A DNA stretch of 64,000 nucleotides from Clostridioides difficile (GCF_001299635.1 NZ_JRHN01000031.1:372001-436000), one strand, 5' to 3'; shown: positions 1 to 8,839, counted from the stretch's first letter. Notes: generated from the sequence alone by a model not told the origin. Program-made: numbers and translations.

Positions 1-84
1 AGGGAAGAAGTAAAACAAAGTGCAAATTATATAGTGGATAGTGTGAAAAATGCTATTGATGTTATAATGGCGATAAATAGTTAG
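1..84 (+). CDS. C-terminal end of an unidentified protein (partial)
   Basis: An open frame enters from the left edge and stops at a TAG, leaving 27 residues that begin REEVKQSAN and end in DVIMAINS. It is followed about 100 bases later by a strong hairpin terminator, which supports a real gene end. The fragment looks helical. It is too short to assign to a family. Confidence 0.55.
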   Translation, partial: REEVKQSANYIVDSVKNAIDVIMAINS

Positions 85-181
85 ATACAAGATTTATATA
101 GTTAATAAAAATTTAATGGAATATATTTTCCTACAAATATATTAAGTAATTAATTTTAGAGATTTTGTTTACTTAATATAA

Positions 182-241
182 AAAATGACTGTTCTAAAGA
201 ATTATAAAATTATCTTTTATATTCTATAGAGCAGTCATTTT
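182..241. terminator. Bidirectional hairpin terminator
   Basis: Two 14-base arms (182-195 and 228-241) pair with one G-U wobble. The A-run and T-run at the two sides let it end transcripts from both directions: the truncated left-edge gene on the plus strand and the phospholipase-C-like gene on the minus strand. Confidence 0.75.
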
Positions 242-276
242 GATTATACTTAATTATAAGTTCAAAAGTTCTTAAA

Positions 277-861
277 TTAACCACAATTTGCTATATGATA
301 TGATTTTATTGTATTAGATAAAATAGCATCCAATATATAATTTATAACACTATTACAAGTATAAGCTGAAAACTTTAAATCATTCATATAATCAGTTTTC
401 TTTTTATATTCATTGTAAAGCTTAGTAAAAAATTTTTCAAAACCGTTATTTATACTAGTACCTTTAATTTTAGACAAATCAACATCTTTTGCAAATGCTC
501 CAAGTTCTCTTTCATAAGTAACATGTTTATTTAGACTATGTTTAAATTCCCAACGTTCACTATGAGCTACACAGAAAAAATCGCATAGAAAGTGACATAT
601 AACTCCTAGCTCTTGGCTAAGTCTGCTTACTGAGAAATATTTAGAAAGACTATCTATAGTAAGACTACACAAATAGTTTATTTTGGAAACAACCATATTA
701 AATGATTCATCTAAATAATGTTTTTTTAACTTATATTTAGAAAAAGCATCTGGCTTTATATTACCATATATAAAGTTTTTTTCACTTATAAAGAATGTTT
801 TATTTTCATCTATATTATCAAGTATTGATTTTGCCATAATAAAATGAGTATTCATTAACAT
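277..861 (-). CDS. Zinc-dependent phospholipase C family protein
   Basis: The 194-residue protein resembles the Zn_dep_PLPC family, the catalytic fold of clostridial alpha-toxin. Visible features are an N-terminal THF motif, a GNIKPD segment, HYLDESF, and a His-rich helix around residues 86-102 (GVICHFLCDFFCVAHSE), all of which fit the metal ligands of that fold. No signal peptide is evident, so it is probably cytosolic and not a secreted toxin. Similar short proteins are widespread in clostridia with no proven substrate. The start is chosen because GAGGTG lies five bases upstream of the ATG at 861; a second ATG two codons in is possible. It stands alone, with a terminator on its downstream side. 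Confidence 0.7.
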   Translation of the reverse strand: MLMNTHFIMAKSILDNIDENKTFFISEKNFIYGNIKPDAFSKYKLKKHYLDESFNMVVSKINYLCSLTIDSLSKYFSVSRLSQELGVICHFLCDFFCVAHSERWEFKHSLNKHVTYERELGAFAKDVDLSKIKGTSINNGFEKFFTKLYNEYKKKTDYMNDLKFSAYTCNSVINYILDAILSNTIKSYHIANCG

Positions 862-1060
862 ATTTACACCTCGTATAGTTTGTTAGACTTATTAAATATA
901 TTATTATGATATGATATTTATGATAAAAGTTTAATGGTAAATATATGAAACTAAGTCAATCATATTTATTTAAATAATTTCAACCATATTCATAATACCA
1001 GTAAATGGCCAAATTTACAATATGTAAATAGTGTTAAGTTTTTGTTTATCAAATTTAAAA

Positions 1061-2497
1061 TTAAGTATTAGTATACTTTCTAATTAACCTACTAGCTTTA
1101 GATTGAGAAATTTCAAGGTGTTTGGCTACTTTATAAGAGCTGCCAAATTTTTCATAACTATCCAAAATTATATTTTTTTCATATTCCATAATTAGTGTGT
1201 CAAGATTTTTATTCTTACAATTAATGGATGTTAAATCAGATACTATATCTTCGTTAATTTGAGATATATTCAATTTATTTTCATTATTGTCAATAGTTAC
1301 ATTTTTTGTAAGTATATTTGGTAAATCATTTACTGTTATATGATTATTTGTGCAGGTAAGTAAGATTTTTTGAATTATATTTTGTAATTCTCTTATATTA
1401 CCTGGGAATCTATAGTTTGCAATAATATTTATAGCCTCTTTAGAAATAGTTTTATTTAAATTAAAGTCACTTGAATACCTATTAAAATAATATTTTATAA
1501 TTTCTACGAGATTATCTTTTCTTTCTCTAAGAGGGGGTAATTTTATTTCTATAACGTTTAATCTATAATATAAATCTTCTCTAAACTTTTTTTCCTTTAC
1601 TTTTGAAATTAAATCAGCATTTGTAGCAGATATAATCCTTATATCAACTTTTTTGTTTTTTAAACTTCCAACTGGGGTAAAAGTTTTATCTTGTATTAAT
1701 TGTAAAAATTTTGCTTGTAAATTTTGTGGTATATCTCCTATTTCATCTAGGAAAAGAGTACCTCCATCAGCTAATTCTACAAGTCCAACCTTACCCCTGG
1801 TACTTGCACCTGTAAAAGCACCTGAAGTATATCCAAAAAGTTCAGATTCAAGGAGTTGTGGAGATATAGTAGCACAATTTATGGTTATAAATGGACCATT
1901 AGCTCTATTGCTATTGTGATGTATATATCTAGCAAGTGAACTTTTTCCTGTTCCTGATTCTCCCAAGAGAAGAACACTTACGTCTGTTTTAGAAACATGA
2001 TTTACTGTATTTATGATAGGTCTCATAACTAGACCATCCATAATTACAGTATCTTCAATTCTAAGAGCAGTTCTATATAATGTTTCTACTTCAGACTTAT
2101 ATTTTTTTACTTGTTTTCTTGTATCTTCAAGTTTATTCTTTATATTATTAAGTTCAGTTATGTCTCTACAATTCTCAACAGTAAATTCTAAGTTTCCATT
2201 TTCATCAAATACAGGGGTAGCAGTTATAATGAGTTTTTTTCCTGTTTGAGTATCTTGTTCTAGTGAAAATTTAGACTTTGTTTTTAATACAACTGGTATG
2301 GGGCTTTTTGTTGAATATCCAGATTCTTCTAAAAAAGAAACGTTTTTTCCTAAAATATCTTCTTTTTTTAGACCGTAATTTTCCTCAAATGCTTTATTAC
2401 AATATATTATTATTCCTTTATTATCAGAGGCACATATTTCGTCATGAGAAGCCTCCAATATCTTTTGGTAAAATTCCAAATCTAATTCAAAATTCAT
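1061..2497 (-). CDS. Sigma-54-dependent transcriptional activator (PAS, AAA+, Fis-type HTH)
   Basis: The 478-residue protein is an enhancer-binding protein that uses ATP to open sigma-54 promoters. An N-terminal PAS domain (about residues 8-115, with a typical ASDNKGIIIYCN start) should sense a small ligand or redox state. A short coiled coil follows. The AAA+ domain (about 150-385) has Walker A GESGTGKS near 179, the sigma-54 contact loop GAFTGA at 226-231, and Walker B TLFLDEIGD. A Fis-type helix-turn-helix closes the protein (about 440-478). It is transcribed away from the transporter at 2822, and the shared intergenic region carries a near-consensus -24/-12 promoter and a long palindrome, so that transporter is the probable target. 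The ligand is unknown. Confidence 0.92.
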   Translation of the reverse strand: MNFELDLEFYQKILEASHDEICASDNKGIIIYCNKAFEENYGLKKEDILGKNVSFLEESGYSTKSPIPVVLKTKSKFSLEQDTQTGKKLIITATPVFDENGNLEFTVENCRDITELNNIKNKLEDTRKQVKKYKSEVETLYRTALRIEDTVIMDGLVMRPIINTVNHVSKTDVSVLLLGESGTGKSSLARYIHHNSNRANGPFITINCATISPQLLESELFGYTSGAFTGASTRGKVGLVELADGGTLFLDEIGDIPQNLQAKFLQLIQDKTFTPVGSLKNKKVDIRIISATNADLISKVKEKKFREDLYYRLNVIEIKLPPLRERKDNLVEIIKYYFNRYSSDFNLNKTISKEAINIIANYRFPGNIRELQNIIQKILLTCTNNHITVNDLPNILTKNVTIDNNENKLNISQINEDIVSDLTSINCKNKNLDTLIMEYEKNIILDSYEKFGSSYKVAKHLEISQSKASRLIRKYTNT

Positions 2498-2610
2498 TTT
2501 TCCGTTGTCCTCCTAAAATTTTAATGATATATTAAAATAGGTTTAATTTGTTAAATATAATTAAAATTTAATATTTATATAATATATAAGTTTCAGTCTA
2601 TTTTAACTTT

Positions 2611-2634
2611 AAATAAGTTATATATAACTTATTT
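2611..2634. promoter_or_regulatory. 24-bp perfect palindrome, candidate enhancer site for the sigma-54 activator
   Basis: AAATAAGTTATA and its exact reverse complement meet at 2622/2623. It lies about 120 bases upstream of the -24 element at 2756, the usual distance for an upstream activator sequence, and is the most symmetric sequence in the intergenic region. The binding protein is inferred from position only. Being AT-rich, it could also be a hairpin in the activator's leader. Confidence 0.5.
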
Positions 2635-2755
2635 TACAATTAAAACAAGTCTAAATCAACTTAAAATGTATATGAAACAAATATGAAAAAATTGAAAATT
2701 TATCAGTATTATTGAAAATACTAGGTTTTTGGTGTCGACACATATTGGATTAAAG

Positions 2756-2771
2756 TGGCATAATTTTTGCT
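2756..2771 (+). promoter_or_regulatory. Sigma-54 (SigL) -24/-12 promoter
   Basis: TGGCAT-N5-TTGCT matches the consensus TGGCAC-N5-TTGCW at all but one position, with the GG and GC doublets exactly 12 bases apart. It faces the transporter gene at 2822, which leaves a leader of about 40 bases. A 10-bp palindrome (GTGTCGACAC, 2732-2741) sits just upstream. Confidence 0.85.
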
Positions 2772-2821
2772 TAACAAAAACGATGTGCATTGACTTAAAT
2801 AAAATTAGAGGGGATTTTAAA

Positions 2822-3766
2822 ATGGGAGAAAAAAGTAAAGGGTATGTATTTATAGCGACAGCAGGAATATTATGGGCTACACTTGGTTTATTTGGAAAAT
2901 TTTTAATGGGAAATGGATTGACATCAGAACAGGTAGCATTTACAAGGTTGTTTTTTGGGTTTATAGTTTTGGGAGTATATTCTTCTATAAGAACACCACA
3001 TATTTTAAAAATAAGTAAAAAGGGAATCATATATTCAATAATAATAGGTATTATATGTCAAGCTATGTTTAACTTATGTTATTTTAAAGCAATTGAAACT
3101 GTAGGTGTATCAGTAGCAGCAGTTTTATTATATACTTCACCATTATTTTTAGCAGTATTTTCAAAAATCTGTTATAAAGAGAGCATTACTAGAAGTAAAG
3201 TACTTTCACTTATTTTTTGCTTTATGGGTGCAGTTATGGCAGTGACTGGTGGAAGTTTAGATTTTCAAAATTTAAGTGCTTTTGGACTTTTACTTGGTAT
3301 ATTATCAGCAATAGCATATGCACTTATGCCAACTATTAGTAAAAATGCCTTGAAAGAATTCTCAAGTTCGACAATATTAGTATACAGTTTCTTATTTGGA
3401 GCTATCTTTATGATTCCATCTGCTAGACCTTGGGAGATACTGTATTATGCTAAAGATTTAAATATTTTATCTTGTATGTTAATGTTAGGTGTTGTACCAG
3501 CTGCACTGGCATATATTTTTTATGCAGCAGGTATATCTAAGGGAGTAGAGTTATCTGTTGCAGGTGTTGTGGCATCAGTAGAGCTAGTTGGTTCTGTAAT
3601 AATTGGTTGTACTATATTAGGAGAAAATTTTTCTTTATGGAAGTTATTTGGAGTGATGCTGATGCTAATATCAGCAGTAGTAGCACTTAATCTTTCTTAT
3701 GATGGAATAAAAATGTTTTGTAAATCCAACAAGTTAAAGCAGATTGAAAAAACAGAAAGTATTTAG
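2822..3766 (+). CDS. DMT-superfamily (EamA) transporter
   Basis: The 314-residue inner-membrane protein has about ten hydrophobic segments arranged as two EamA repeats (roughly 5-145 and 155-295). Family members export or import amino acids, nucleotides or drugs; the substrate cannot be read from sequence. The frame stays open upstream to 2729, but the sigma-54 promoter would put the transcript start near 2783. AGAGGGG sits upstream of the ATG at 2822, so that start is chosen. Sigma-54 control by the divergent PAS activator suggests the pump answers a specific metabolite, often amino-acid or nitrogen related in clostridia. The lysine-rich C-terminal tail is cytoplasmic. Confidence 0.88.
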   Translation: MGEKSKGYVFIATAGILWATLGLFGKFLMGNGLTSEQVAFTRLFFGFIVLGVYSSIRTPHILKISKKGIIYSIIIGIICQAMFNLCYFKAIETVGVSVAAVLLYTSPLFLAVFSKICYKESITRSKVLSLIFCFMGAVMAVTGGSLDFQNLSAFGLLLGILSAIAYALMPTISKNALKEFSSSTILVYSFLFGAIFMIPSARPWEILYYAKDLNILSCMLMLGVVPAALAYIFYAAGISKGVELSVAGVVASVELVGSVIIGCTILGENFSLWKLFGVMLMLISAVVALNLSYDGIKMFCKSNKLKQIEKTESI

Positions 3767-3833
3767 AATTAGAGGTTTAAAGGTATTGAGATTTAAAAAC
3801 ATTGAAATTAATAATGTTACATAAAATTATAGG

Positions 3834-3884
3834 TAATTGTAGTTAATTTAGAAATATAATAATTGTAGTTAATTTAGAAATATA
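3834..3884. repeat. Two tandem copies of a 25-bp repeat
   Basis: The same 25 bases, beginning TAATTGTAGTTAATTTAG, occur at 3834-3858 and 3860-3884 with a one-base gap. The copies are identical and non-coding, between the transporter stop and the next terminator. This looks like a recent slippage duplication, with no sign of function. Confidence 0.8.
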
Positions 3885-3946
3885 AATTAAATTTTTTATT
3901 ATATACTATAAAATATACAAATTAATATCTTGTTTTATAAATACTA

Positions 3947-3994
3947 AATAACTATAGAGAGAATCATGTTTACATAACTCTTTCTATAGTTATT
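3947..3994. terminator. Bidirectional hairpin terminator between convergent genes
   Basis: AATAACTATAGAGAGA pairs with its near-complement ending at 3994 around a loop of about 15 bases. It lies between the convergent transporter gene and the radical SAM gene and can serve both. Confidence 0.7.
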
Positions 3995-4034
3995 ATTATT
4001 TTGATACTGTTTTATGTGCAATACATATACATAA

Positions 4035-4970
4035 TTAAAAAAACTTGCAACCTTGATAAGAATTTCGAGCTTTCAAGGTATCATCAATTTGATTTAAAAT
4101 TTCCCATTTCTTTAGACTCCATAAAGGGCCAACTAGTTCATCTCTTTTGCCATCACCAGTAAGTCTATGGATTATCATAGTTTCGGGAAGTATTTCTAAT
4201 TGGTCACATACTAGATTTATATATTCATCTTGTTCCATAAGAGTTAGCATGCCATTTTGTAGCATTTTTTCCATAGGAGTGTCTTTTATAACATGTAATA
4301 GATGGATTTTTATGCCATCTACACCCATTTTACCAACAGCTTTTGCAGTTTCCATCATCATATTATAATCTTCGCCAGGAAGACCGTTTATAATGTGTAC
4401 AACAACCTTTATATTTTTAGCCTTTAGTTTTTCAACACCTTCTACAAACGATTTATAATCATGACCTCTATTTATAATTTTAGATGTGGAATCATGAATC
4501 GTTTGAAGGCCAAGCTCAACCCATAAGTTAGTTCTTTTATTTAGTTCAGATAAGTATTCTACAACATCATCTGGCAAACAGTCAGGTCTTGTTGATATTG
4601 AAAGACCTATGACATCATCTAGTTCTAATATGGTTTCATACTTTTCTTTTAAAATTTCAAGAGGAGCATACGTATTTGTATAGGCTTGAAAGTAACCAAT
4701 ATATTTTGCATGAGGCCATTTTTTTAACATCATTTCTCTTATATTATAAAATTGACTAATAAGATTATCTTTAGGGTTACCAGCAAAGTCACCAGAACCT
4801 TCCTTGCTACAATAGGTACATCCACCATAGCCAATACTTCCATCAATGTTTGGGCAAGTAAATCCTGCATTTATTGATACCTTAAAAACTTTTTCACCAA
4901 AAGTATTTCTAAGATAATAATTCCAAGTATGATACCTTTTATTATCAAAAGCATATTTAAATTTATCCAA
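4035..4970 (-). CDS. Radical SAM protein, TIGR01212/YtqA family
   Basis: The product is 311 residues from the chosen start. It has the spaced cysteine motif of this family near the N-terminus (CPNIDGSIGYGGCTYC), in which the last two cysteines and an earlier one hold the 4Fe-4S cluster that cleaves S-adenosylmethionine. The rest follows the TIM-barrel pattern (GLSISTRPDCL, WVELGLQTIHD, HIINGLPGED). Members resemble the Elp3-like catalytic core and probably modify RNA, but no reaction is proven. The frame can begin at a GTG at 4979, but that codon overlaps the ribosome site; TTG at 4970 is five bases after AGGTGA and is preferred. Confidence 0.85.
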   Translation of the reverse strand: MDKFKYAFDNKRYHTWNYYLRNTFGEKVFKVSINAGFTCPNIDGSIGYGGCTYCSKEGSGDFAGNPKDNLISQFYNIREMMLKKWPHAKYIGYFQAYTNTYAPLEILKEKYETILELDDVIGLSISTRPDCLPDDVVEYLSELNKRTNLWVELGLQTIHDSTSKIINRGHDYKSFVEGVEKLKAKNIKVVVHIINGLPGEDYNMMMETAKAVGKMGVDGIKIHLLHVIKDTPMEKMLQNGMLTLMEQDEYINLVCDQLEILPETMIIHRLTGDGKRDELVGPLWSLKKWEILNQIDDTLKARNSYQGCKFF

Positions 4971-5070
4971 AGTAATCACCTATTTCTAATAAAATTGTAC
5001 ACTGGACTTGTACAAAAAACATATTACCATAAATATATAACTTAAACAAATTCTATTTTAAATTATATGA

Positions 5071-5111
5071 AAATAATGCAAGAAAATATTTAATATTTTC
5101 TTGCATTATTT
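5071..5111. terminator. Hairpin terminator that contains the stop codon of the DUF308-like gene
   Basis: Perfect 19-base arms (5071-5089 and 5093-5111) flank a three-base loop, and that loop is exactly the stop codon of the minus-strand gene at 5090-5638. The last codons of the gene therefore form one arm of its own terminator. Confidence 0.8.
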
Positions 5112-5638
5112 CCAGAAAAGAATAGAATTAGTCCAAATAATATTATGAAAAAAGACATTATTGATACTATAAATCTAGATAGAAAAAGTGGAGACAGTAT
5201 AAGACATATGCCAAATAGAGTCTTAATTATATTCCAAGTTGTAAATTTAGAATATGGATTGTTTTTGCTATTTACAAGTGCCACCAATTGATTAAATATT
5301 AAATAAAATCCTAAAAATAATGAAAATATACTTTGTATTTTTTGCGGAAATATAAAAAGTAATATACATGCAATTATTAGAATCCATTGAACATTAGTAG
5401 ATGGCTTAATTTCTTCTTTAGTAGCATATCTTTTTAATTCATTGATATTTTTTAGATTTAAATATGCAAAGAATAAAAGAGCAATACCAAAAGTCCAAGA
5501 AATTAGTTTTATCCCTAATGTCTTAAATGTAAGGCATAATACTCCTAATACGATGAGTAATACTCCCATTAACATAAACTTAGTAGCATTTTCTTTTTTA
5601 TTAAAGTTATTAAAATCGATATTAAAATTTGTGTACAT
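5090..5638 (-). CDS. DUF308/HdeD-like membrane protein
   Basis: This is a 182-residue integral membrane protein with about six hydrophobic helices in pairs, the pattern of HdeD/DUF308 proteins. No enzymatic motif is visible and the role is unknown; HdeD itself is linked to acid stress in enterobacteria, which need not apply here. The frame extends 17 codons upstream, but GGAGGTG sits just upstream of the methionine at 5638, so that start is used. The C-terminus (FSGNNARKY) is encoded within the stem of the downstream terminator. Confidence 0.7.
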   Translation of the reverse strand: MYTNFNIDFNNFNKKENATKFMLMGVLLIVLGVLCLTFKTLGIKLISWTFGIALLFFAYLNLKNINELKRYATKEEIKPSTNVQWILIIACILLFIFPQKIQSIFSLFLGFYLIFNQLVALVNSKNNPYSKFTTWNIIKTLFGICLILSPLFLSRFIVSIMSFFIILFGLILFFSGNNARKY

Positions 5639-5790
5639 AAAATCACCTCCAAAATCAATAGAACAATTATAACAGAAATTTATATTCAAATAAAGTCACC
5701 AAGTATAAAAATTAAACTGTACTTAGTAATTAATTGATAGGTTGTATCATAAACTTTTATTAATAGAATTATATAGGAGGAGGTTTGTCC

Positions 5791-6219
5791 ATGACAAAAT
5801 TATGGGCAATAATATTTGCATTATTAGCAGGTGGGTCTACTGCTCTTGAAGCCTTTATAAATGGAGAACTAGGTAAAAGTACAACAGCGTTAGTTGCAAC
5901 ATTTATAAGCTTAACTGTAGGGGCAATATTTTTTTTGGCAAGTATAATAGTTACAGGTGATTTAAAGTGTTTGGTGTCTATAAATGGTTTTAACTATAAG
6001 TTATTACTAGGGGGAGTATTTGGTGGGCTAATAATATATTTTACAGTAAAAGCAATTCCAAATTTAGGCGTATCAAATACACTTATATTAACTCTTGTAT
6101 CTCAAGTTCTAGTTGGTTTTTTTATTGATAGCGTGATTTTAGGACAAGAAACAATGCATTTATACAAGTACATAGGTGTTATACTTTTAATATTGGGAAC
6201 ATTTTTTATAGTAAATTAG
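5791..6219 (+). CDS. DMT-family half-transporter (DUF606/YdcZ type)
   Basis: The 142-residue protein has five predicted membrane helices and the N-terminal pattern GGSTALEAFINGELGK typical of the DUF606 family. These are single-repeat relatives of EamA transporters that are thought to work as dimers. The substrate is unknown. Translation is taken from the ATG at 5791, seven bases after AGGAGGAGG; a TTG at 5785 is too close to that site. It lies alone between a divergent membrane-protein gene and the PP-loop gene. Confidence 0.75.
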   Translation: MTKLWAIIFALLAGGSTALEAFINGELGKSTTALVATFISLTVGAIFFLASIIVTGDLKCLVSINGFNYKLLLGGVFGGLIIYFTVKAIPNLGVSNTLILTLVSQVLVGFFIDSVILGQETMHLYKYIGVILLILGTFFIVN

Positions 6220-6310
6220 TAATTTAAAGTACTATATAATTTGCTATACAACTCAGATATTTGGTATAATTATGGTAACAAAACAAAGTTAGATGAAAGA
6301 GGTGTTAGAA

Positions 6311-6961
6311 TTGGCTGATGAAAAATTTGTAATGTCATTTAGTGGTGGTAAAGATAGTATATTAGCATTAAATCGAATGTTGAAAAAAGGATATAAGCCT
6401 GTGGCACTCTTGACAACTATAAGTGAAGAACATGGGAAATCATGGACACATAATTTAGAATATAATATGCTTAAACAGGTAAGTAGCAATATAGGATTAC
6501 CTTTATTAGTTGCTGAGTGTGGAGTAGAAGGATATGAAGAGAGTTTTGAGAGAGCTTTAATAAAAGCTAAAAATATGGGAGCAACAATATGTGCATATGG
6601 AGATATAGACATAGAAAGTCATAGAAAATGGGATTCTGATAGATGTGATGCAGTTGGTATGAAAGTAAGTTTACCATTGTGGCAAGAGAGTAGAGAAAAT
6701 TTAGTATATGAATTTATAGAAAGTGGATTTTGCAGTGTTGTAACAAAAGTAAACTTAAAGTATCTAGGAGAGGAATTCTTAGGAGAAAAATTGACTAGAG
6801 AGCTTGTGAAAAAGATAAAAGATGCAGGTGCTGACCCATGTGGCGAACATGGTGAATACCATACATTTGTAGTGGATGGTCCAATATTTAAAAAGCCTGT
6901 AGAGTATGAAGTGAAAGGAACTTCAACAAAAGATGGTTATGGATATTTAGAAATAAAATAA
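6311..6961 (+). CDS. Diphthine-ammonia-ligase-like PP-loop ATPase (MJ0570/DUF71 family)
   Basis: This 216-residue protein has the PP-loop SGGKDS at its N-terminus, which binds ATP for adenylation. Further family motifs are GDIDIESHR and the C-terminal DPCGEHGEYHTFV. Eukaryotic Dph6 amidates diphthamide on elongation factor 2; bacteria lack diphthamide, so the bacterial substrate is unknown. An upstream ATG at 6293 has no ribosome site, whereas the TTG at 6311 follows GAGGTG by six bases and leaves the usual short N-terminus before the PP-loop, so TTG is preferred. Confidence 0.85.
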   Translation: MADEKFVMSFSGGKDSILALNRMLKKGYKPVALLTTISEEHGKSWTHNLEYNMLKQVSSNIGLPLLVAECGVEGYEESFERALIKAKNMGATICAYGDIDIESHRKWDSDRCDAVGMKVSLPLWQESRENLVYEFIESGFCSVVTKVNLKYLGEEFLGEKLTRELVKKIKDAGADPCGEHGEYHTFVVDGPIFKKPVEYEVKGTSTKDGYGYLEIK

Positions 6962-6971
6962 TTACATAAAT

Positions 6972-7041
6972 AAAATACCTATTATATAATCCTAGTTTTT
7001 GCAAAGGTCTAATTTTTGCAAGATTGTATAATAGGTATTTT
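6972..7041. terminator. Bidirectional terminator between PP-loop and MATE genes
   Basis: AAAATACCTATTATATAAT at 6972 pairs with its near-exact complement at 7023-7041, followed by a T-run. The loop contains two copies of TTTTTGCAA. It lies between convergent genes. Confidence 0.75.
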
Positions 7042-7069
7042 TTATTTTATATATTTTACATAATATTCT

Positions 7070-8425
7070 TTAAGCAACCTTATTTAGATTAGAGTCTAAT
7101 GTAGAATAATTTTTTTTTAGGAAAACTATTGATAAAATAAGGCATATAAATTCTGAAACAATAGTAGTCATCCATATTCCTTGACCGCCAAATATTAGTA
7201 TCATTGAAATTAGACTTAGAACAACTATTACAAGTCCTCTACCAAGGGATATAACAGTAGAAATTGATGGTTTTTCTACTGAAACAAAGAATCCAGAAAT
7301 TATTACGTTAATTCCTACAAGTAAGAAAGATATAGAAAATATTTTAAATACACGAATTCCTTCATTGAATAGTACGGTTTCCTCTGGGTGTATGAATAAA
7401 GAAACTATTGGTCCTGAAAAAGCCATACAAGTTGCAAATACAGCAATTGATGCTATTATTGTGGCTTTTATCCCCATCTTTAATAATTTTTTTACGTTAT
7501 CTATATTCCCTGCACCGTAATAAAAACTAGTAAGAGGTTGCATACCCTGAGTTATACCCATCATAGTCATAAGTACCAATGTATTTATATAATTTATAAC
7601 ACTGTAATAGATAAGAGCACTTTCACCAATATATTTAGTAAGACTCAAGTTAAAAAGCAAGACAACTATACCACAACTTAATTCAGTAGTCGAATCTGGG
7701 AAGCCTATAAATATAATTTTTCTAAGTGTTTTGAAATCGACTTTAAATTTTGAGAAATTCAAAGTTGAGTTTTTTCTTAAAAAATGTATCAAGAAAAAAA
7801 CAGTAGAAAAGACTTGAGATAGACCTGTCGCGATGCCAGCACCTTTTACACCCCATCCAAATTCAATTACAAATAAGTAATCAAGTACGATGTTTGTAAG
7901 AGCAGATATTATTACACCAACAGTAGCTAATATTGGGAATCCATCAGTTTTTATTATAACTTCTAGAGAGTAAGATACTATAAAGAAGCCATTAAAAAAT
8001 ATTATTATTCCTAGATAATCTTTAACCATACCAATTGTAGATTCTGTGGCTCCTAAAAATAATGCTAATCTGTCTAAATTAAAAAAAGTTATAGCTAAAA
8101 TAATTATAGATAATATAATTATTGATACTAAGTTGAATGAAAAGACTTCATTTGCAGACTTAATATCTTTTTTGCCAAGATAAATTGCAATTATAGTAGA
8201 TGCACCAGTTGAAAATAACAGAGAAACTGCAAATATAAAATTAATAAATGGCATTGATATGTTTACAGCAGCTAAAGCTAATTCACCAACTCCTTTACTT
8301 ACAAATATTCCATCAACCATTGTATATAATGAGAAAACCCACATTGCAACTACAGATGGTGCTAGGTATTTAAAAAACCTCTTACCTAGGCTCATGTTTT
8401 CGTCTATAGATATTTTAGTATCCAT
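7070..8425 (-). CDS. MATE-family multidrug/cation efflux transporter
   Basis: The protein has 451 residues and 12 predicted transmembrane helices in two homologous halves, the size and layout of MATE antiporters of the NorM/MepA type. The N-terminus (SLGKRFFKYLAPSVVAMWVFSLYTMVDGIFVSKGVG) and the TGASTIIAIYLGKKD segment are typical. It should export cationic compounds using a Na+ or H+ gradient; the real substrate cannot be inferred. AAGGAG lies upstream of the ATG. It stands alone, with an integrase remnant upstream. Confidence 0.9.
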   Translation of the reverse strand: MDTKISIDENMSLGKRFFKYLAPSVVAMWVFSLYTMVDGIFVSKGVGELALAAVNISMPFINFIFAVSLLFSTGASTIIAIYLGKKDIKSANEVFSFNLVSIIILSIIILAITFFNLDRLALFLGATESTIGMVKDYLGIIIFFNGFFIVSYSLEVIIKTDGFPILATVGVIISALTNIVLDYLFVIEFGWGVKGAGIATGLSQVFSTVFFLIHFLRKNSTLNFSKFKVDFKTLRKIIFIGFPDSTTELSCGIVVLLFNLSLTKYIGESALIYYSVINYINTLVLMTMMGITQGMQPLTSFYYGAGNIDNVKKLLKMGIKATIIASIAVFATCMAFSGPIVSLFIHPEETVLFNEGIRVFKIFSISFLLVGINVIISGFFVSVEKPSISTVISLGRGLVIVVLSLISMILIFGGQGIWMTTIVSEFICLILSIVFLKKNYSTLDSNLNKVA

Positions 8426-8444
8426 TTATTACCACTCCTTGTAA

Positions 8445-8839
8445 ATCTATTATAAAAATATTAAACTATTAATTAATAATTTTATTTCTAGTATAAATGA
8501 TAAACTATGGTATAGTACTAATGTCAACAACAAAGAGTAAATAATTATAAATTTTATTAAATAATAGTAAATTCAAGTGTTTTATAAGTAGATTTTATTA
8601 TCTATATTGCTGATATTTAACTGACTAATAAAAAAAGTACTTAAAATGGCATTTAGCTGACCATTATTTGAATAATATTTTACTTATATTTTCACATGCT
8701 TCTTTGTCCATTTCTTCTAATAAGTAATAATATCTATTCATATTTATTTTTATATCTGCATGCCTAATCTTCCTGAAACAGATTTTATATTAGTACTTAT
8801 TTATATAAAGTGAACTTCATATTATAAAAGGAGTATTCA
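8445..8839. other. Gene-poor stretch upstream of the accessory regulator
   Basis: Apart from the integrase remnant at 8664-8800, this 395-base stretch has no open frame with a ribosome site. The left half should hold the promoter of the MATE gene. A short TGGTCAGCTAAATG-like sequence on the minus strand follows the integrase stop; it may be leftover junction sequence of a lost element. Confidence 0.5.
8664..8800 (-). pseudogene. C-terminal remnant of a tyrosine recombinase (phage or ICE integrase), frameshifted
   Basis: On the minus strand, one frame reads STNIKSVSGRLG. The next frame continues HADIKINMNRYYYLL and EEMDKEACENISKILFK before a TAA at 8664-8666. Joined, they give the conserved integrase ending in which the GH(A/S)DI segment is followed by the catalytic tyrosine (NRY). 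A single-base shift lies between G and H, and a stop codon blocks the frame just upstream. Only the last 45 or so codons survive. It indicates that a mobile element once ended here; the genes just to its right (8840-9488) could be cargo left behind. Confidence 0.7.
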
